Source: an uncultured Synechococcus sp.
Lineage (GTDB): Bacteria; Cyanobacteriota; Cyanobacteriia; PCC-6307; Cyanobiaceae
Assembly: GCA_913049535.1 (NCBI GenBank)
Contig: CAJWYF010000007.1
Coordinates: forward strand, 1 to 64,000
DNA: 64,000 bases
Reading direction: 5' to 3'
This document shows positions 1 to 8,909 of the stretch, piece by piece. The position numbers and the translations under genes are program-made. The first letter of the stretch is position 1. Each line of letters starts with the position of its first letter. The notes under the pieces are model-generated. The model was not told the DNA's origin, did no database searches, and was given only the letters and a program-made list of their open reading frames with translations.

Positions 1-29
1 CCGATGATGGCCACCACCGGCAGGGCCAC
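1..29 (-). CDS. der: GTPase Der (EngA), N-terminal fragment
   Basis: Only the first nine codons plus two bases of a tenth lie in the window; the gene runs off the left edge. Read on the minus strand from a GTG at 27-29, the peptide is MALPVVAIIG, which matches the canonical start of Der just before its first P-loop. A stop codon lies a short way upstream in the same frame, and a GAGG-like ribosome site sits about nine bases before the GTG, so this start is well bounded. Der is a double GTPase needed for 50S ribosome assembly. The call rests on ten residues and is therefore moderate. Confidence 0.5.
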
Positions 30-247
30 GGCGTTGTCCTCGTATTCAGCGTTGTCTTGACCCTACAGCTCAGTGGCATGGGGGCGATTGGGCCGCCGAT
101 ATTTTCCGCCGACAGGTGTATAAACAAGTCCCTATTTTGCTCTGTTCAGCCTTAATCAAGGCAAAGAGATTTGCGCCAGCAGCAGAAAAGCAAGCCACCT
201 TTTCGCTACCTCAGAAACAAATCCATGCGGCCCCAAGCCCTCTTCTG

Positions 248-628
248 ATGATCGATCTCATCATCACCAGCATCGTGGTCGACCTCTCCGACCAGAAGCT
301 CTACGCCTACAACGGCCCGCAGCTGGTGCGCACCATTCCGGTGAGCTCCGGCAAGGCCTCCACCCCCACCCCGATCTTCAAGAGCAAGGTGGACTCCAAG
401 CACACCTCGGTGACGATGCGGGGCCGTGGCTACGTCGCCCCGGGGGTGCCCTGGGCCATGTGCGTCCCCGGCGGCATGATCTGCATGCATGGCGCCCCCT
501 GGCAGGAGGCCGCCGGCCAGCCCTACGGCGTGCCCCGCAGCCATGGCTGCGTGCGCATGCCCACGGTGCAGGCCAAGTGGCTGTTCAAGCGCACCAAAAA
601 AGGCACGCCTGTTGCGATTCAAGCCTGA
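248..628 (+). CDS. L,D-transpeptidase (YkuD family)
   Basis: Encodes about 126 residues from the ATG at 248, which is immediately before the YkuD fold (IVVDLSDQKLYAYNG). The catalytic signature SHGCVRMP is near the C terminus, with the nucleophilic Cys and the upstream His (MHGAP) both present. Such enzymes form 3-3 or lipoprotein cross-links in peptidoglycan in the periplasm. The reading frame is open back to a GTG at 116, but that extension looks neither like a signal peptide nor like conserved protein. Without it the protein has no visible export signal, which is odd for this family, so an upstream start cannot be excluded. The 3' end overlaps the convergent downstream gene by ten bases. 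Confidence 0.8.
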   Translation: MIDLIITSIVVDLSDQKLYAYNGPQLVRTIPVSSGKASTPTPIFKSKVDSKHTSVTMRGRGYVAPGVPWAMCVPGGMICMHGAPWQEAAGQPYGVPRSHGCVRMPTVQAKWLFKRTKKGTPVAIQA

Positions 629-1014
629 GGGCCTGGGGCCTCAGGGCCCTGCTGCCGCCGCCAGGCCAGCAGCCAGCTGACGGCCGTGGCCCGGCGCGTG
701 CGCCGCGGCACCAGCTGATCGATGGTGTAACCCCCGAACTTGAGCTCCTGCTTGAGCAGTTGCTTCAGGGCGGGGGGAATCGAGCGCGTCAGCCGCACGC
801 TGGCGGGCCGCTCGGCGATGAACTCCGGCGCCTCGGGGTAGGCCTCCCCCCACTCCGCTGGGGTCTGGGGCCCGGCACGCCACGGATCAGCCGGCGAGGC
901 ACCCGGCGCAGGGCCATAGCCCAACCGCTGCCAGATCAGCTCGCAGACCTCCCGGTCGCTGAGCTCGTCATCGAGCACTTGCCACAGCAGCGCATCGCTG
1001 ATGGTCTGGCTCAT
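619..1014 (-). CDS. DUF1823 family protein
   Basis: A 131-residue protein with the pattern of the cyanobacterial DUF1823 family: an acidic N-terminal helix (MSQTISDALLWQVLDDELSD), a central WGEAYPEAPEFIAERPASV segment, and a basic C-terminal part with KFGGYTIDQLVPRRTRRATA. No enzyme motif is visible and the family function is unknown. It starts 12 bases downstream of the end of the histidine phosphatase-like gene on the same strand, so the two may be co-transcribed. Family assignment is from memory of conserved cyanobacterial proteins. Confidence 0.75.
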   Translation of the reverse strand: MSQTISDALLWQVLDDELSDREVCELIWQRLGYGPAPGASPADPWRAGPQTPAEWGEAYPEAPEFIAERPASVRLTRSIPPALKQLLKQELKFGGYTIDQLVPRRTRRATAVSWLLAWRRQQGPEAPGPQA

Positions 1015-1026
1015 CGCCCCCTCAGC

Positions 1027-1635
1027 TCAAGGCAAGGCGACAACGGGCAGCGGCGAGTCGGCATTGATGTAGCAGCTCTGCTGGAACCACTCACTCTGGC
1101 GTGAGACGCTCACCTCAGGCAGGAAATTGCCGGGGCTGTAGCGCAGGCGGTACAGGCCACCAAAGTCATTGGCGGCAATCGCTGCCATGCCATCCCAACC
1201 CAGGGACTGGGCCAGCGCCGGCATGCGCCGGTGCTCCCAGAACAACACCAGGCGCTGGCCCTGGGCCCAGGGTGCCTGCAGCAATTTGGCGCCGTCGTAG
1301 GGCGTGCTGCCCGCTGAATCGGTGAACATGACGATGTTGATCCCCGTGGCCACCGCCAGCGGCACCGCGGACTGGTAGCTGCGGGCGTTCTTCTGGGTGT
1401 TGACCGTGAACATGTACGAACCGATCCGATCGATCGGCCCCAGGCAGGCCGGCAGCAGCCGGCCGATGGCGATGGCGCGGCGCAGGCCCTTGGGCGAGAG
1501 GTTGTAGCTCCGGCGCGGCACCTGCTTGTCGCCATGGCGCAGCAGGATCACCTCCTTGGGCTGGGCCAGCCCTGCTGCGGGCAGCAGCAGGGCCAACACA
1601 GCAGCAGCACCACAGCCGGCAGAGCGGGACCACAT
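1027..1635 (-). CDS. Exported histidine phosphatase-like protein
   Basis: About 202 residues. The start ATG at 1635 gives a signal peptide (MWSRSAGCGAAAVLALLLPAAGLAQ). The mature part opens with EVILLRHGDK, the RHG phosphohistidine motif of the phosphoglycerate mutase/acid phosphatase superfamily. A second basic motif (NARSYQSAVPLA) and a late His (FWEHRRMP) fit the usual catalytic pocket. The protein is probably periplasmic; the substrate cannot be told. The open frame continues upstream into the divergent dus region, but that part has no protein-like character. Confidence 0.7.
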   Translation of the reverse strand: MWSRSAGCGAAAVLALLLPAAGLAQPKEVILLRHGDKQVPRRSYNLSPKGLRRAIAIGRLLPACLGPIDRIGSYMFTVNTQKNARSYQSAVPLAVATGINIVMFTDSAGSTPYDGAKLLQAPWAQGQRLVLFWEHRRMPALAQSLGWDGMAAIAANDFGGLYRLRYSPGNFLPEVSVSRQSEWFQQSCYINADSPLPVVALP

Positions 1636-1699
1636 CCGGTAGGCAGGCGCAGAGCCCTCAAGCTGCAGAGCGCCGGTTAAGGCCGAGCACAATGGACCT

Positions 1700-2707
1700 A
1701 TGGCCAGCGATCCACTGGAACTGCCGGGGCGGGGCTGCCCCCGACGCCTGCACTGCCGCGTGCTGCAATCACCGCTGGCGGGGGTGTCCGATCGCATCTT
1801 CCGCGCTTTGGTGCGGCGCTGGAGCGAGCAGGCGCTGCTGTTCACCGAAATGGTCAATGCCACCAGCCTGGAGCTGGGCCACGGCCGCGCCAAGGTGGAG
1901 GAACTGGGCCAGGAGACTGGGCCGATCGCTGTGCAGCTGTTTGACCATCGCCCCATGGCCATGGCGGAGGCGGCCCGGCGTGCGGAAGCCGCTGGTGCCT
2001 ATTGGATCGACATCAACATGGGATGTCCGGTCAAGAAGATCGCCAAAAAAGGGGGCGGCAGTGGTCTGATCCGCGATCCCCAGCTGGCCACGCGCATCAT
2101 CAAGGCCGTGACCGCTGCGGTGCAGGTGCCTGTGACGGTCAAGACGCGCCTTGGCTGGTGCGGCAGCGATGCCGATCCGCTCAGCTGGTGTTTGCAGTTG
2201 CAGGATGCCGGCGCCCAGCTGCTGACGCTCCACGGCCGCACGCGCGAGCAGGGCTTCAAGGGATCGGCCGACTGGGGCGCGATCGCGGCGGTCAAGCAGG
2301 CCCTGACCATCCCGGTGATCGCCAATGGCGACATCAACAGCCCCGATGACGCCCGCCGCTGCCTGGAGCAGACCGGCGCCGACGGGGTGATGGTGGGCCG
2401 CGGCAGCATGGGGGCCCCCTGGCTGGTGGGGCAGATCGATGCGTCCTTCAAGGGCCAGCCCATACCGCCCACACCGGGGCCGCTGGAGCGGCTGCTGCTG
2501 GCCCGTGAGCAGTTGCTGGCCCTGGTGGAGGCCCGCGGTGATCACGGCCTGCTGATCGCCCGCAAACACATGGGCTGGACCTGCACCGGCTTTCCCGGTG
2601 CTCCGCAGCTGCGGCAGCAGTTGATGCGCGCCCCCACCCCAGAAGCCGCCGTGGAGCTGCTCAACGCTGCAGCTGCATCAGTTGCAACTGCAGCCGCGGC
2701 TTGCTGA
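1700..2707 (+). CDS. dus: tRNA-dihydrouridine synthase (DusB-like)
   Basis: A 335-residue FMN enzyme that reduces uridines in the tRNA D-loop. The TIM barrel begins at LQSPLAGVSDRIFRALVRRW. The active-site Cys is in DINMGCPVKKIAKKGGGSGL, followed by the FMN-binding stretches VTVKTRLGW, LTLHGRTREQG, VIANGDI and VMVGRGSMGAPW. The residues before VLQSPLAGV look extra, so the true start may be slightly downstream. The Ala-rich C terminus overlaps the end of the convergent small gene by 47 bases. Confidence 0.9.
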   Translation: MASDPLELPGRGCPRRLHCRVLQSPLAGVSDRIFRALVRRWSEQALLFTEMVNATSLELGHGRAKVEELGQETGPIAVQLFDHRPMAMAEAARRAEAAGAYWIDINMGCPVKKIAKKGGGSGLIRDPQLATRIIKAVTAAVQVPVTVKTRLGWCGSDADPLSWCLQLQDAGAQLLTLHGRTREQGFKGSADWGAIAAVKQALTIPVIANGDINSPDDARRCLEQTGADGVMVGRGSMGAPWLVGQIDASFKGQPIPPTPGPLERLLLAREQLLALVEARGDHGLLIARKHMGWTCTGFPGAPQLRQQLMRAPTPEAAVELLNAAAASVATAAAAC

Positions 2708-2966
2708 ACAGCAGCAGCATCCCCTCCCCCTCCGGCACCGGCAGCATGGTTTCGCTGCGCAGCAGCTCACGCTCCACCAGTCCCACCCCGCAGGTCTCCA
2801 CCAGCAGCAGGGGCAGGCTCTGCTCACTGCCGCGCATGGCCTGCAGATCCAAGGCCTGGCGGCAGGCCTGGGAGGCCTTGCCCAGGCCAAGCCGCTCGAC
2901 CAGCTCAGCCCAGAGGCCGTTGACCGGGGTGGCCTCCGACAGGTTCAAGGCAATGAAGGACACCAC
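2661..2966 (-). CDS. Conserved hypothetical protein (101 aa)
   Basis: Unrecognised small soluble protein starting MVSFIALNLSEATPVNG. It has a helical middle (WAELVERLGLGKASQACRQALDL) and beta-like strands (LPLLLVETCGVGLVERELL, GEGMLLLFSKP). There is no signal peptide or membrane segment. It lies 35 bases before cobI on the same strand order and overlaps the 3' end of dus. Amino-acid composition and codon use look protein-like, and no alternative gene explains the interval. Confidence 0.6.
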   Translation of the reverse strand: MVSFIALNLSEATPVNGLWAELVERLGLGKASQACRQALDLQAMRGSEQSLPLLLVETCGVGLVERELLRSETMLPVPEGEGMLLLFSKPRLQLQLMQLQR

Positions 2967-3001
2967 ATCAGCGCAACCCCATCAGCATGCCCGCCGGCGG
3001 C

Positions 3002-3763
3002 TCAAGGCAGCACATCAGGCCAGCTGGGCCGCAGTAGCAGCAAGGAGAAGTAGGGCCGCACTTCTGCTGGCACCTGCTCGGCTGGGCAGAGCCGTTGCTG
3101 GGGCCAACCCACCCGTTCGCCATAGAGCGCCGAGCGCAGCAGTCCCAGCTCCTCGAGCATGGGTCGCACCCACAGCCAGCGGCGCCCCAGCTTGAGCAGC
3201 ACCAGCGGTTGACCGCTGCTGCGGCAGCTCAACAGCAACTGGCGCAACGGCTCGGGGGCATCGGGGGTGGGCTGGATCAGCAAGCGCTCCTGCTGCAGCG
3301 CCAGGGGCCAGGGCCATCCCAGGCTGGAGGCCTCGGCCGCAGCAGCTGCCGCTGCGGTGATGCCGGGCAGCAGGCGCACCGCATGTTGGGGATGGCGCTG
3401 CTGCATCGCCAGCAGCAGATAGCTGGCACTGGCATAGGTGGAGCTGTCGCCTTCGCAGAGAAAGACCACCGACTGCCCCTGCTGGAGGCAGGCGGCGACA
3501 GCATCGGCGGCGCCATGCCAGGCCTGACGTCTGGGGGCGGCCGCCTCCACCATCGGGAACAGCAGCGGCAGCCGCCGCTGCTGGGGTTGCAACCAGGGCT
3601 CTGCGATGCGCGCTGCCATCCCCTCACGGCTGAGCTCAGCCACGGGGTAAGCCACCACCTGGGCCGCCGCGATGGCACGCTGCGCCGCCACGGTGATCAG
3701 CTCAGGGTCCCCGGGGCCAACCCCCACGATCGTGAGGCCGCAGCTGCTGGCGGAAGCTGACAA
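3002..3763 (-). CDS. cobI: Precorrin-2 C20-methyltransferase
   Basis: A 253-residue SAM-dependent tetrapyrrole methylase. The N-terminal glycine-rich motif GVGPGDPELITVAA and the second motif LCEGDSSTYASASYLLLAM are diagnostic for the CobI/CbiL branch, which methylates C-20 of precorrin-2 (or its cobalt form) in corrin ring synthesis. Marine Synechococcus make pseudocobalamin, so the gene fits. It stands apart from other cobalamin genes here and is divergent from mtnD. Confidence 0.88.
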   Translation of the reverse strand: MSASASSCGLTIVGVGPGDPELITVAAQRAIAAAQVVAYPVAELSREGMAARIAEPWLQPQQRRLPLLFPMVEAAAPRRQAWHGAADAVAACLQQGQSVVFLCEGDSSTYASASYLLLAMQQRHPQHAVRLLPGITAAAAAAAEASSLGWPWPLALQQERLLIQPTPDAPEPLRQLLLSCRSSGQPLVLLKLGRRWLWVRPMLEELGLLRSALYGERVGWPQQRLCPAEQVPAEVRPYFSLLLLRPSWPDVLP

Positions 3764-3825
3764 GACCGGGACCGTGACAGCATTGAAGTATCAGGCAAGG
3801 GCGCCCCACCCCCCGCAGCGCTGCC

Positions 3826-4383
3826 ATGGGCCAACTGACCATCTATCCGCTGATCCAGGTAGGGGAGGGTCTGCCCCTGCCCCTGCTGCAGACCACGGAT
3901 CCCGCCTTGATCAGCCAGGAGCTGAGCCAGCGGGGGCTGGCGTTCCAGCAATGGCCCGCCCGCGGCGGCCTCGATCCGGCATCACCACCGGAGGCGATCC
4001 TGTCGGCCTACAGCGCCGAGATTGCCCGGGTGCAGCAGGGCGGGCTCTACCCGACGGTGGATGCCGTCAGCGTCGGGCCTGACCACCCCAAGCGCCAGCA
4101 GTTGCGGCAGCAGTTCCTGGCAGAGCACACCCACGCCGACGATGAGGTGCGCTTCTTTGTCGACGGGCGAGGGCTGTTCTGCCTCCACATCGGCGCAGAG
4201 GTGCTGCAGCTGCTCTGCGAGCAAAACGACTGGATCCGGGTCCCGGCGGGCACGCCCCACTGGTTTGACATGGGGGAGCGCCCCCACTTCACCGCCATCC
4301 GCTTTTTCAACAACACCGAGGGTTGGGTGGCGGCGTTCACTGGTTCAACACTGGCGGATCGCTACCCACGGCTGGAGCACTGA
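3826..4383 (+). CDS. mtnD: Acireductone dioxygenase
   Basis: A 185-residue cupin of the methionine salvage pathway. It oxidises acireductone to 4-methylthio-2-oxobutanoate and formate with Fe(II). The metal ligands are visible as His101, His103 and Glu107 in EHTHADDEVRFFV and His145 in VPAGTPHWFDMG. Its pathway partners mtnB and mtnC are about 11 kb to the right, so the route is split across loci. The protein ends six bases before the 3' end of the convergent phosphatase gene. Confidence 0.93.
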   Translation: MGQLTIYPLIQVGEGLPLPLLQTTDPALISQELSQRGLAFQQWPARGGLDPASPPEAILSAYSAEIARVQQGGLYPTVDAVSVGPDHPKRQQLRQQFLAEHTHADDEVRFFVDGRGLFCLHIGAEVLQLLCEQNDWIRVPAGTPHWFDMGERPHFTAIRFFNNTEGWVAAFTGSTLADRYPRLEH

Positions 4384-4389
4384 CGCCGC

Positions 4390-5115
4390 TCAATGACTCA
4401 ACAGCGGCAGCCCGCCTGGGGGCGGCTGCAGCAACGCTCGCCGCTCCGCTGCCACCTGGCGGCGGAAGGCCCGCCATTGGGGGGAAGCAACGATGTCCCG
4501 GCTGATGGCGCGGGCGAGGCGCTCGCTGGCGAGCACATCACTGGGGTAGTGCACCTGGCAGTAGGCGCGGGCATAGCCGCCCTGCAGCCCCAGCGCGAGC
4601 AGGCGTTGACGGCGCTGGGGCAGCAGATCAGCCAGCAACAGGCCAGCGGCGGCATACCAAGTGGAATGCCCACTGGGGAAGGAAAAGCTGGTCTCAAGCG
4701 GCAGACAGGGCTTGAGATCCTTGTGACTCACGAACGGCCGGGGCCGTTGGAAGCGATTCTTCAACACATTTTTGACCCGGTCCACTTCCTTGAGAAAGAA
4801 CGGCAGGCCCTTGGCCAGGGTCGGGGCCGCCTTGGCCAGGTTCGCGCCGATGGCGGTGTCAAACACGCCGACATCCCGGTTGAGGAAGCCCCAGGCATGC
4901 TCGACCGCCTGGGGGTATCGGGTGCGCTGATTCCAGCGCAGGATGGCCAGATCCTTGGCCTCCTCGGCACTGCCGGCAGCGGGGGGCTGGCCGACAACGG
5001 CGCTGTAAGCCTCGGCGTTGAGCGCCAGACCCGCGGCGGGGTTGGCCCGCAGCGCTGACCAGGGCGCCGCCACGAGGCTCAGCCCGGCAGCGATCAGGTG
5101 GATGCTCCGGTTCAT
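4390..5115 (-). CDS. Exported class A acid phosphatase (PAP2 superfamily)
   Basis: About 241 residues from the ATG at 5115, which gives a signal peptide (MNRSIHLIAAGLSLVAAPWSALRA). All three PAP2 phosphatase motifs are present: KNRFQRPRPF, FSFPSGHSTWYAAAG, and GYARAYCQVHYPSDV. The order and secretion signal fit bacterial class A non-specific acid phosphatases such as PhoC, which strip phosphate from organic esters in the periplasm. It is divergent from a PstS-like lipoprotein gene, a suggestive phosphate-related neighbourhood, but no Pho box was identified. Confidence 0.82.
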   Translation of the reverse strand: MNRSIHLIAAGLSLVAAPWSALRANPAAGLALNAEAYSAVVGQPPAAGSAEEAKDLAILRWNQRTRYPQAVEHAWGFLNRDVGVFDTAIGANLAKAAPTLAKGLPFFLKEVDRVKNVLKNRFQRPRPFVSHKDLKPCLPLETSFSFPSGHSTWYAAAGLLLADLLPQRRQRLLALGLQGGYARAYCQVHYPSDVLASERLARAISRDIVASPQWRAFRRQVAAERRALLQPPPGGLPLLSH

Positions 5116-5235
5116 GGGCAGACACGAGACCCATCCACCCTGGGCCAGGCTGATTAACAACAAAAAAACGCCAGAGCCTGGCCTTAAGTGAACGTTAATG
5201 CCAAAGGTTCAAGCTTTTTTTGCTGGGGAGTCTGC

Positions 5236-6378
5236 ATGGGCAGAGTGTTGCTGTTGGCCGTTCTTTGCTGCCTGGGAGTCTGTGGCTGCAGAAGCGATGT
5301 CCAAAGCAGCGGACCCTTCAGCACCGCAGCAAGGGTGAACCCCGATCTTGACAGCAAAGCCATTCAGCGCAGTTATCGCGATGGCTTTTCCAATGACTTC
5401 ATTGCACTCTCAGGCTCACAGCTGAATCAGGATCTGATCATCAGTTCGTTTGAACAACTCATGACCCTGCAACGGGCCTCCCTGCCGATTGAAGAACTGC
5501 GCGATAACTTCACATCCCTGGGATATTTTCAGCAAGCCAGCAGTGCCGGTATCGCCGGCATCTGCAACGCCAAGCGCAACTTTGTTGGACTTGTCGCTGC
5601 CCTGACGAAACAGCAAGCCCAGCAGCATGGACAGCCAACAGGTGAGCTGCCATGCGGCAACGGGCAGCGCATCAGTGCCCTCCCTCTAGGACACGATGCC
5701 AAGATCTTCGCGGTTTCAGCAGCCAACACATTCATCAACGCGATCAATCTTGCGCAATTGGCCAAAGCCTCTCAAGCGGCCAATGGCAACCTGCACTGGA
5801 GCGATCTCAATCCCGACTGGCCTCAACGGCGAGTGCAATGGATCGTCCCCGCACAAATGCCCTTCAGCGCACACCTGCAGGAGCTGGGAATCCAACTGCC
5901 TGCACAGTTCACGATCGCAGCCGATTACACAAAGATTTTTGAGGCTGCTGCATCCAACCCTGACGCCCTGATCTTCAGCTTTTACAGCCCGTCGCTGAAT
6001 GCCAGGTTGCAGGGCAACAACTTCAAACTGTTGGCCGCTCAAGCCAGTGCGCAAGAGCCTGCCATCAACCCAACTCCGCAGACCATCTCTTCGACCTACC
6101 CGGAGAGCCTGGAGACTGACATTGTTCTCTACATCAACGAAAGCAAGCCCAATGCCTGCATTGCCGTCTCATTGGCTGACTATTTGCTCTCGTTCAATCA
6201 ACGACTCCTGCTTGAGAACAACATGGCGCCGCTCGATCCAGATCAACGGCAACAGGCCCTCAAGAAATTAGATCAGCTTCTGGCACGAACAGCCTCCTCG
6301 ACCACACCATTTTGTCTTGATGATTTGCGCCGATCAGCGGAGTACCAAAACGCACGCTTGAGCCGCACTGCCCCATGA
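5236..6378 (+). CDS. PstS-like periplasmic binding lipoprotein
   Basis: About 380 residues from the ATG at 5236. It opens with a lipoprotein signal (MGRVLLLAVLCCLGVCGC) whose lipidated Cys is probably residue 18. The mature part resembles type 2 substrate-binding proteins of the PstS class. The clearest likeness is NLHWSDLNPDWPQRRVQWIV, which parallels the WSDINP-WP segment of phosphate-binding proteins, followed by an ADYTKIFEAAASNPDALIFS region and late hinge-like strands. No ABC permease or ATPase follows. Instead its stop overlaps by four bases the start of a ligand-gated ion channel homologue, implying translational coupling. The ligand is unknown. Confidence 0.65.
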   Translation: MGRVLLLAVLCCLGVCGCRSDVQSSGPFSTAARVNPDLDSKAIQRSYRDGFSNDFIALSGSQLNQDLIISSFEQLMTLQRASLPIEELRDNFTSLGYFQQASSAGIAGICNAKRNFVGLVAALTKQQAQQHGQPTGELPCGNGQRISALPLGHDAKIFAVSAANTFINAINLAQLAKASQAANGNLHWSDLNPDWPQRRVQWIVPAQMPFSAHLQELGIQLPAQFTIAADYTKIFEAAASNPDALIFSFYSPSLNARLQGNNFKLLAAQASAQEPAINPTPQTISSTYPESLETDIVLYINESKPNACIAVSLADYLLSFNQRLLLENNMAPLDPDQRQQALKKLDQLLARTASSTTPFCLDDLRRSAEYQNARLSRTAP

Positions 6379-7724
6379 CACGCCTCCCTTTCCCATGGCG
6401 GCGGCAGCGCCTCGGCCGGGTGTTGGCCCTGGCCAGCCTCATGATCACCCTGATCGCCGGGAGCTTCGGCCTGGGCCATCAAGGCCCCGGCACTGCGGCG
6501 AGAGCTGACGGCAGGGAAGCGCTGGAGATCATTCGAACCATCGATCCATCCTGCGAGGACTACGGGCGTTGCGATGCATCCTTCCAGTCGAGCTATGGCG
6601 GCATCACGATCCGTTCACTCAACGAAAGCCTGAATGACCCCGATGTTTTCACAGTCAGCGGAAACATCACATTCACCTGGAATCCTGCCGCCTACCCCGG
6701 CTGGAGCCCGCAACAGCTCTCGATTGCCTGCCGGACCAAAGACTGCGACTTCCCCGGCTGGAGCCTGGTCCAAAGCTTCAACAAAGACCACGCTCGGATC
6801 TGGTCAGCCAACTTCAATGTGGAAGCCAAAGAAACCACTTCACTGGCGTACTACCCCTTTGATCAACACTGGGTCCACCTGAAACTGGTCAGCATGGATG
6901 ACCAGTCTCAGCAGTTTCTGGATTATCTCAATGTCGCAAGTTTTGATATTGATATCTCCCAACGGGTCCTCAATGGCGAGAGCAGCAACTTCTACATCAA
7001 CTACGGAACGATCAGCTCAAGCATTGAGCCCCTGAACAATGACTTCGAAGCGACAAACACCAGCGAACCACTGCCTATGCCCAGCCGTATCAGCCGCGCA
7101 GGCAACCTCAGCACAGCTGATCAGTTCAGTGATAAGACACGGCTGCTGGATTCGTCGTCATTCATCGTGTCGCTGCAGATCGCCAGGCGAACACCTGCAG
7201 CCCTCTGGATGGTGATCATTCCCATGGGGCTGATCCTGCTAAACACCAACCTGGCGTTTCACTGGCGCGAAAACAGTCCCGCCAGCCGCTTTGGCTCATC
7301 AGGCCTCTTAACCGCAGTCAGCCTGTTCTTTGCATCCAGAGTGTTCCGCCCCGACGTGGACTACCTGGTGTTCACTGACATCTGGTTCCTGGTCACATTC
7401 ATCACCATCACCATCAACAATATCCTACTTATCTGGCTATTTCGTTTTTACAAACACCGCAAAGAGCTCAAGGCTCAAGGCCTGACGATCAAACCAGCAT
7501 TTTTCGCTGAAAACAGTCTCACCATCTGCTCAAGCCTCTTCATTACCTTGATCGTCGTGCTGTTGCTTATCACCGCTGCACGATTGTCTCAACCGCCTGA
7601 AATTCCATCAGCCTTTCTGGCTGGCAACTCTGGCTATGCCCCCATCGGAGCATCAGCAACCAAAGTGATGGATCGCGATTCTCTCTCCTCTGACCAGGGC
7701 GGCTTCCTCCCCTACAGGCCCTAG
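6375..7724 (+). CDS. Pentameric ligand-gated ion channel homologue (pLGIC, GLIC/ELIC type)
   Basis: A 449-residue membrane protein. A signal peptide (about residues 15-45) is followed by a beta-rich extracellular domain containing VSGNITFTWNP and YYPFDQHW (about 159-166), the prokaryotic version of the Cys-loop FPFD-Q motif. Four transmembrane helices follow: M1 about 274-296 with the conserved proline in MVIIPMGLILL, M2 about 304-324, M3 about 331-356 and M4 about 382-402. This topology and the M1 proline match GLIC. The canonical Cys-loop cysteines are absent, as in bacteria, but four other cysteines sit early in the ectodomain. Ion and agonist are unknown. The gene overlaps the upstream binding-lipoprotein gene (ATGA). 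Confidence 0.82.
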   Translation: MTRLPFPWRRQRLGRVLALASLMITLIAGSFGLGHQGPGTAARADGREALEIIRTIDPSCEDYGRCDASFQSSYGGITIRSLNESLNDPDVFTVSGNITFTWNPAAYPGWSPQQLSIACRTKDCDFPGWSLVQSFNKDHARIWSANFNVEAKETTSLAYYPFDQHWVHLKLVSMDDQSQQFLDYLNVASFDIDISQRVLNGESSNFYINYGTISSSIEPLNNDFEATNTSEPLPMPSRISRAGNLSTADQFSDKTRLLDSSSFIVSLQIARRTPAALWMVIIPMGLILLNTNLAFHWRENSPASRFGSSGLLTAVSLFFASRVFRPDVDYLVFTDIWFLVTFITITINNILLIWLFRFYKHRKELKAQGLTIKPAFFAENSLTICSSLFITLIVVLLLITAARLSQPPEIPSAFLAGNSGYAPIGASATKVMDRDSLSSDQGGFLPYRP

Positions 7725-7755
7725 TCACCAGCCCACGCCTGGCGCCGATCAGCGC

Positions 7756-8391
7756 TCAATCAGCAGCAACACCCACCGAGTGCATGCGCACATCCTCGGG
7801 GTGCTCCAGAGATCCGCAGAGGGCCTCCACTTCAACGGCAGCCAGCTGCTGGAGGCGCGGAATGATGACTTCGCGGGACCAGTGCTTCTCGCAGAGCACC
7901 CAGTACAGGCCAAAGTGACGGGCTTCGCTGGCCAGCAGCTCGCCGTAGAGCGCCCGCAGCTCAGGGTCCGGGCTGTGCTCGGCCAGCAGGGCCATGCGTT
8001 CATGGCTGCGGGCCTCAATCAGACCAGCGACCAGGAAACTATCGAGCTGCCGCAAAGGCTCCTGGCGCCGAATTTCACCGGCCAAGCGGGCGCCATAGGC
8101 CGGGGCCGGCAAGGGTCGCAAGGCGATGCCACGGCGCTGCAGCAGCTGCAACACCTGATCGAAATGCTCCAGCTCCTCCTGGGCCAGGGGACTGAGGGCC
8201 GCTGCCAGCACCTCACTGGAGGGGTAGCGGAACATCAGTTGCAAGGCGGCACCAGCAGCCTTGCGCTCGCAGTGGGCGTGATCGATCAGCAGCTCCTCGG
8301 GCCGTTCGATGGCCTGCTCCAGCCAGCGGGCGCTGCTGGGGGCGGCCAACCAACGAATGGCGGCCACCTCCTGACTCAGGGCAGCCGTCAC
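7756..8391 (-). CDS. miaE: tRNA 2-methylthio-N6-isopentenyladenosine hydroxylase
   Basis: A 211-residue ferritin-like diiron enzyme that hydroxylates ms2i6A37 in tRNA. The iron-binding Glu/His pattern is visible: [42 protein letters not shown] and [13 protein letters not shown]. Length and motif order fit MiaE. Its start overlaps the stop of aroQ by four bases (ATGA), so the two are co-transcribed. Confidence 0.9.
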   Translation of the reverse strand: MTAALSQEVAAIRWLAAPSSARWLEQAIERPEELLIDHAHCERKAAGAALQLMFRYPSSEVLAAALSPLAQEELEHFDQVLQLLQRRGIALRPLPAPAYGARLAGEIRRQEPLRQLDSFLVAGLIEARSHERMALLAEHSPDPELRALYGELLASEARHFGLYWVLCEKHWSREVIIPRLQQLAAVEVEALCGSLEHPEDVRMHSVGVAAD

Positions 8392-8831
8392 AGCTCTTGA
8401 CTGCGCAGGTGGGCCACCATGCCTTCAAGGGCCAGGTAATAGCTGATGGGACCAAAGCCGCAAATCACCCCCACCGCCTGATCGGCCAGGAAGGAACGGT
8501 GACGGAAGCGCTCGCGGGCGTGCACGTTGCTGAGGTGCAACTCCACGTAAGGCAACGCCACCCCCAGCAGCGCATCGCGCAGGGCAATGGAGGTGTGGGT
8601 GAAGGCACCGGCATTGATCAAGATCCCCTGAACCTGGCCGGCGGCCTGGTGGATCCGATCCACCAGAGCCCCTTCATGGTTGCTCTGGAAGCAGTCGAGC
8701 TGGGCACCGAGACGCTCGGCCTGCTGGCGGAGCTCCGCATCGATCTCCGCCAGGGTGTCGCGGCCATAGACCCCGGGTTCGCGGCTACCCAGCAGGTTCA
8801 AGTTGGGGCCATGCAGCACCAGAATCCGCAT
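8388..8831 (-). CDS. aroQ: 3-dehydroquinate dehydratase, type II
   Basis: A 147-residue shikimate pathway enzyme that dehydrates 3-dehydroquinate. The N terminus [20 protein letters not shown] contains the conserved Asn-Leu-Asn loop, with the active-site Tyr in GVYGRDTL, and [16 protein letters not shown] and [17 protein letters not shown] complete the family pattern. It is first in a two-gene unit with miaE. Confidence 0.95.
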   Translation of the reverse strand: MRILVLHGPNLNLLGSREPGVYGRDTLAEIDAELRQQAERLGAQLDCFQSNHEGALVDRIHQAAGQVQGILINAGAFTHTSIALRDALLGVALPYVELHLSNVHARERFRHRSFLADQAVGVICGFGPISYYLALEGMVAHLRSQEL

Positions 8832-8909
8832 GGAGACAGAGCAATCACCCCGATCGTAGGGGCGCCGGACTAACCGCCCGCTGGCTGGTAAGTTCTTGGG
8901 GTGTGGTTC

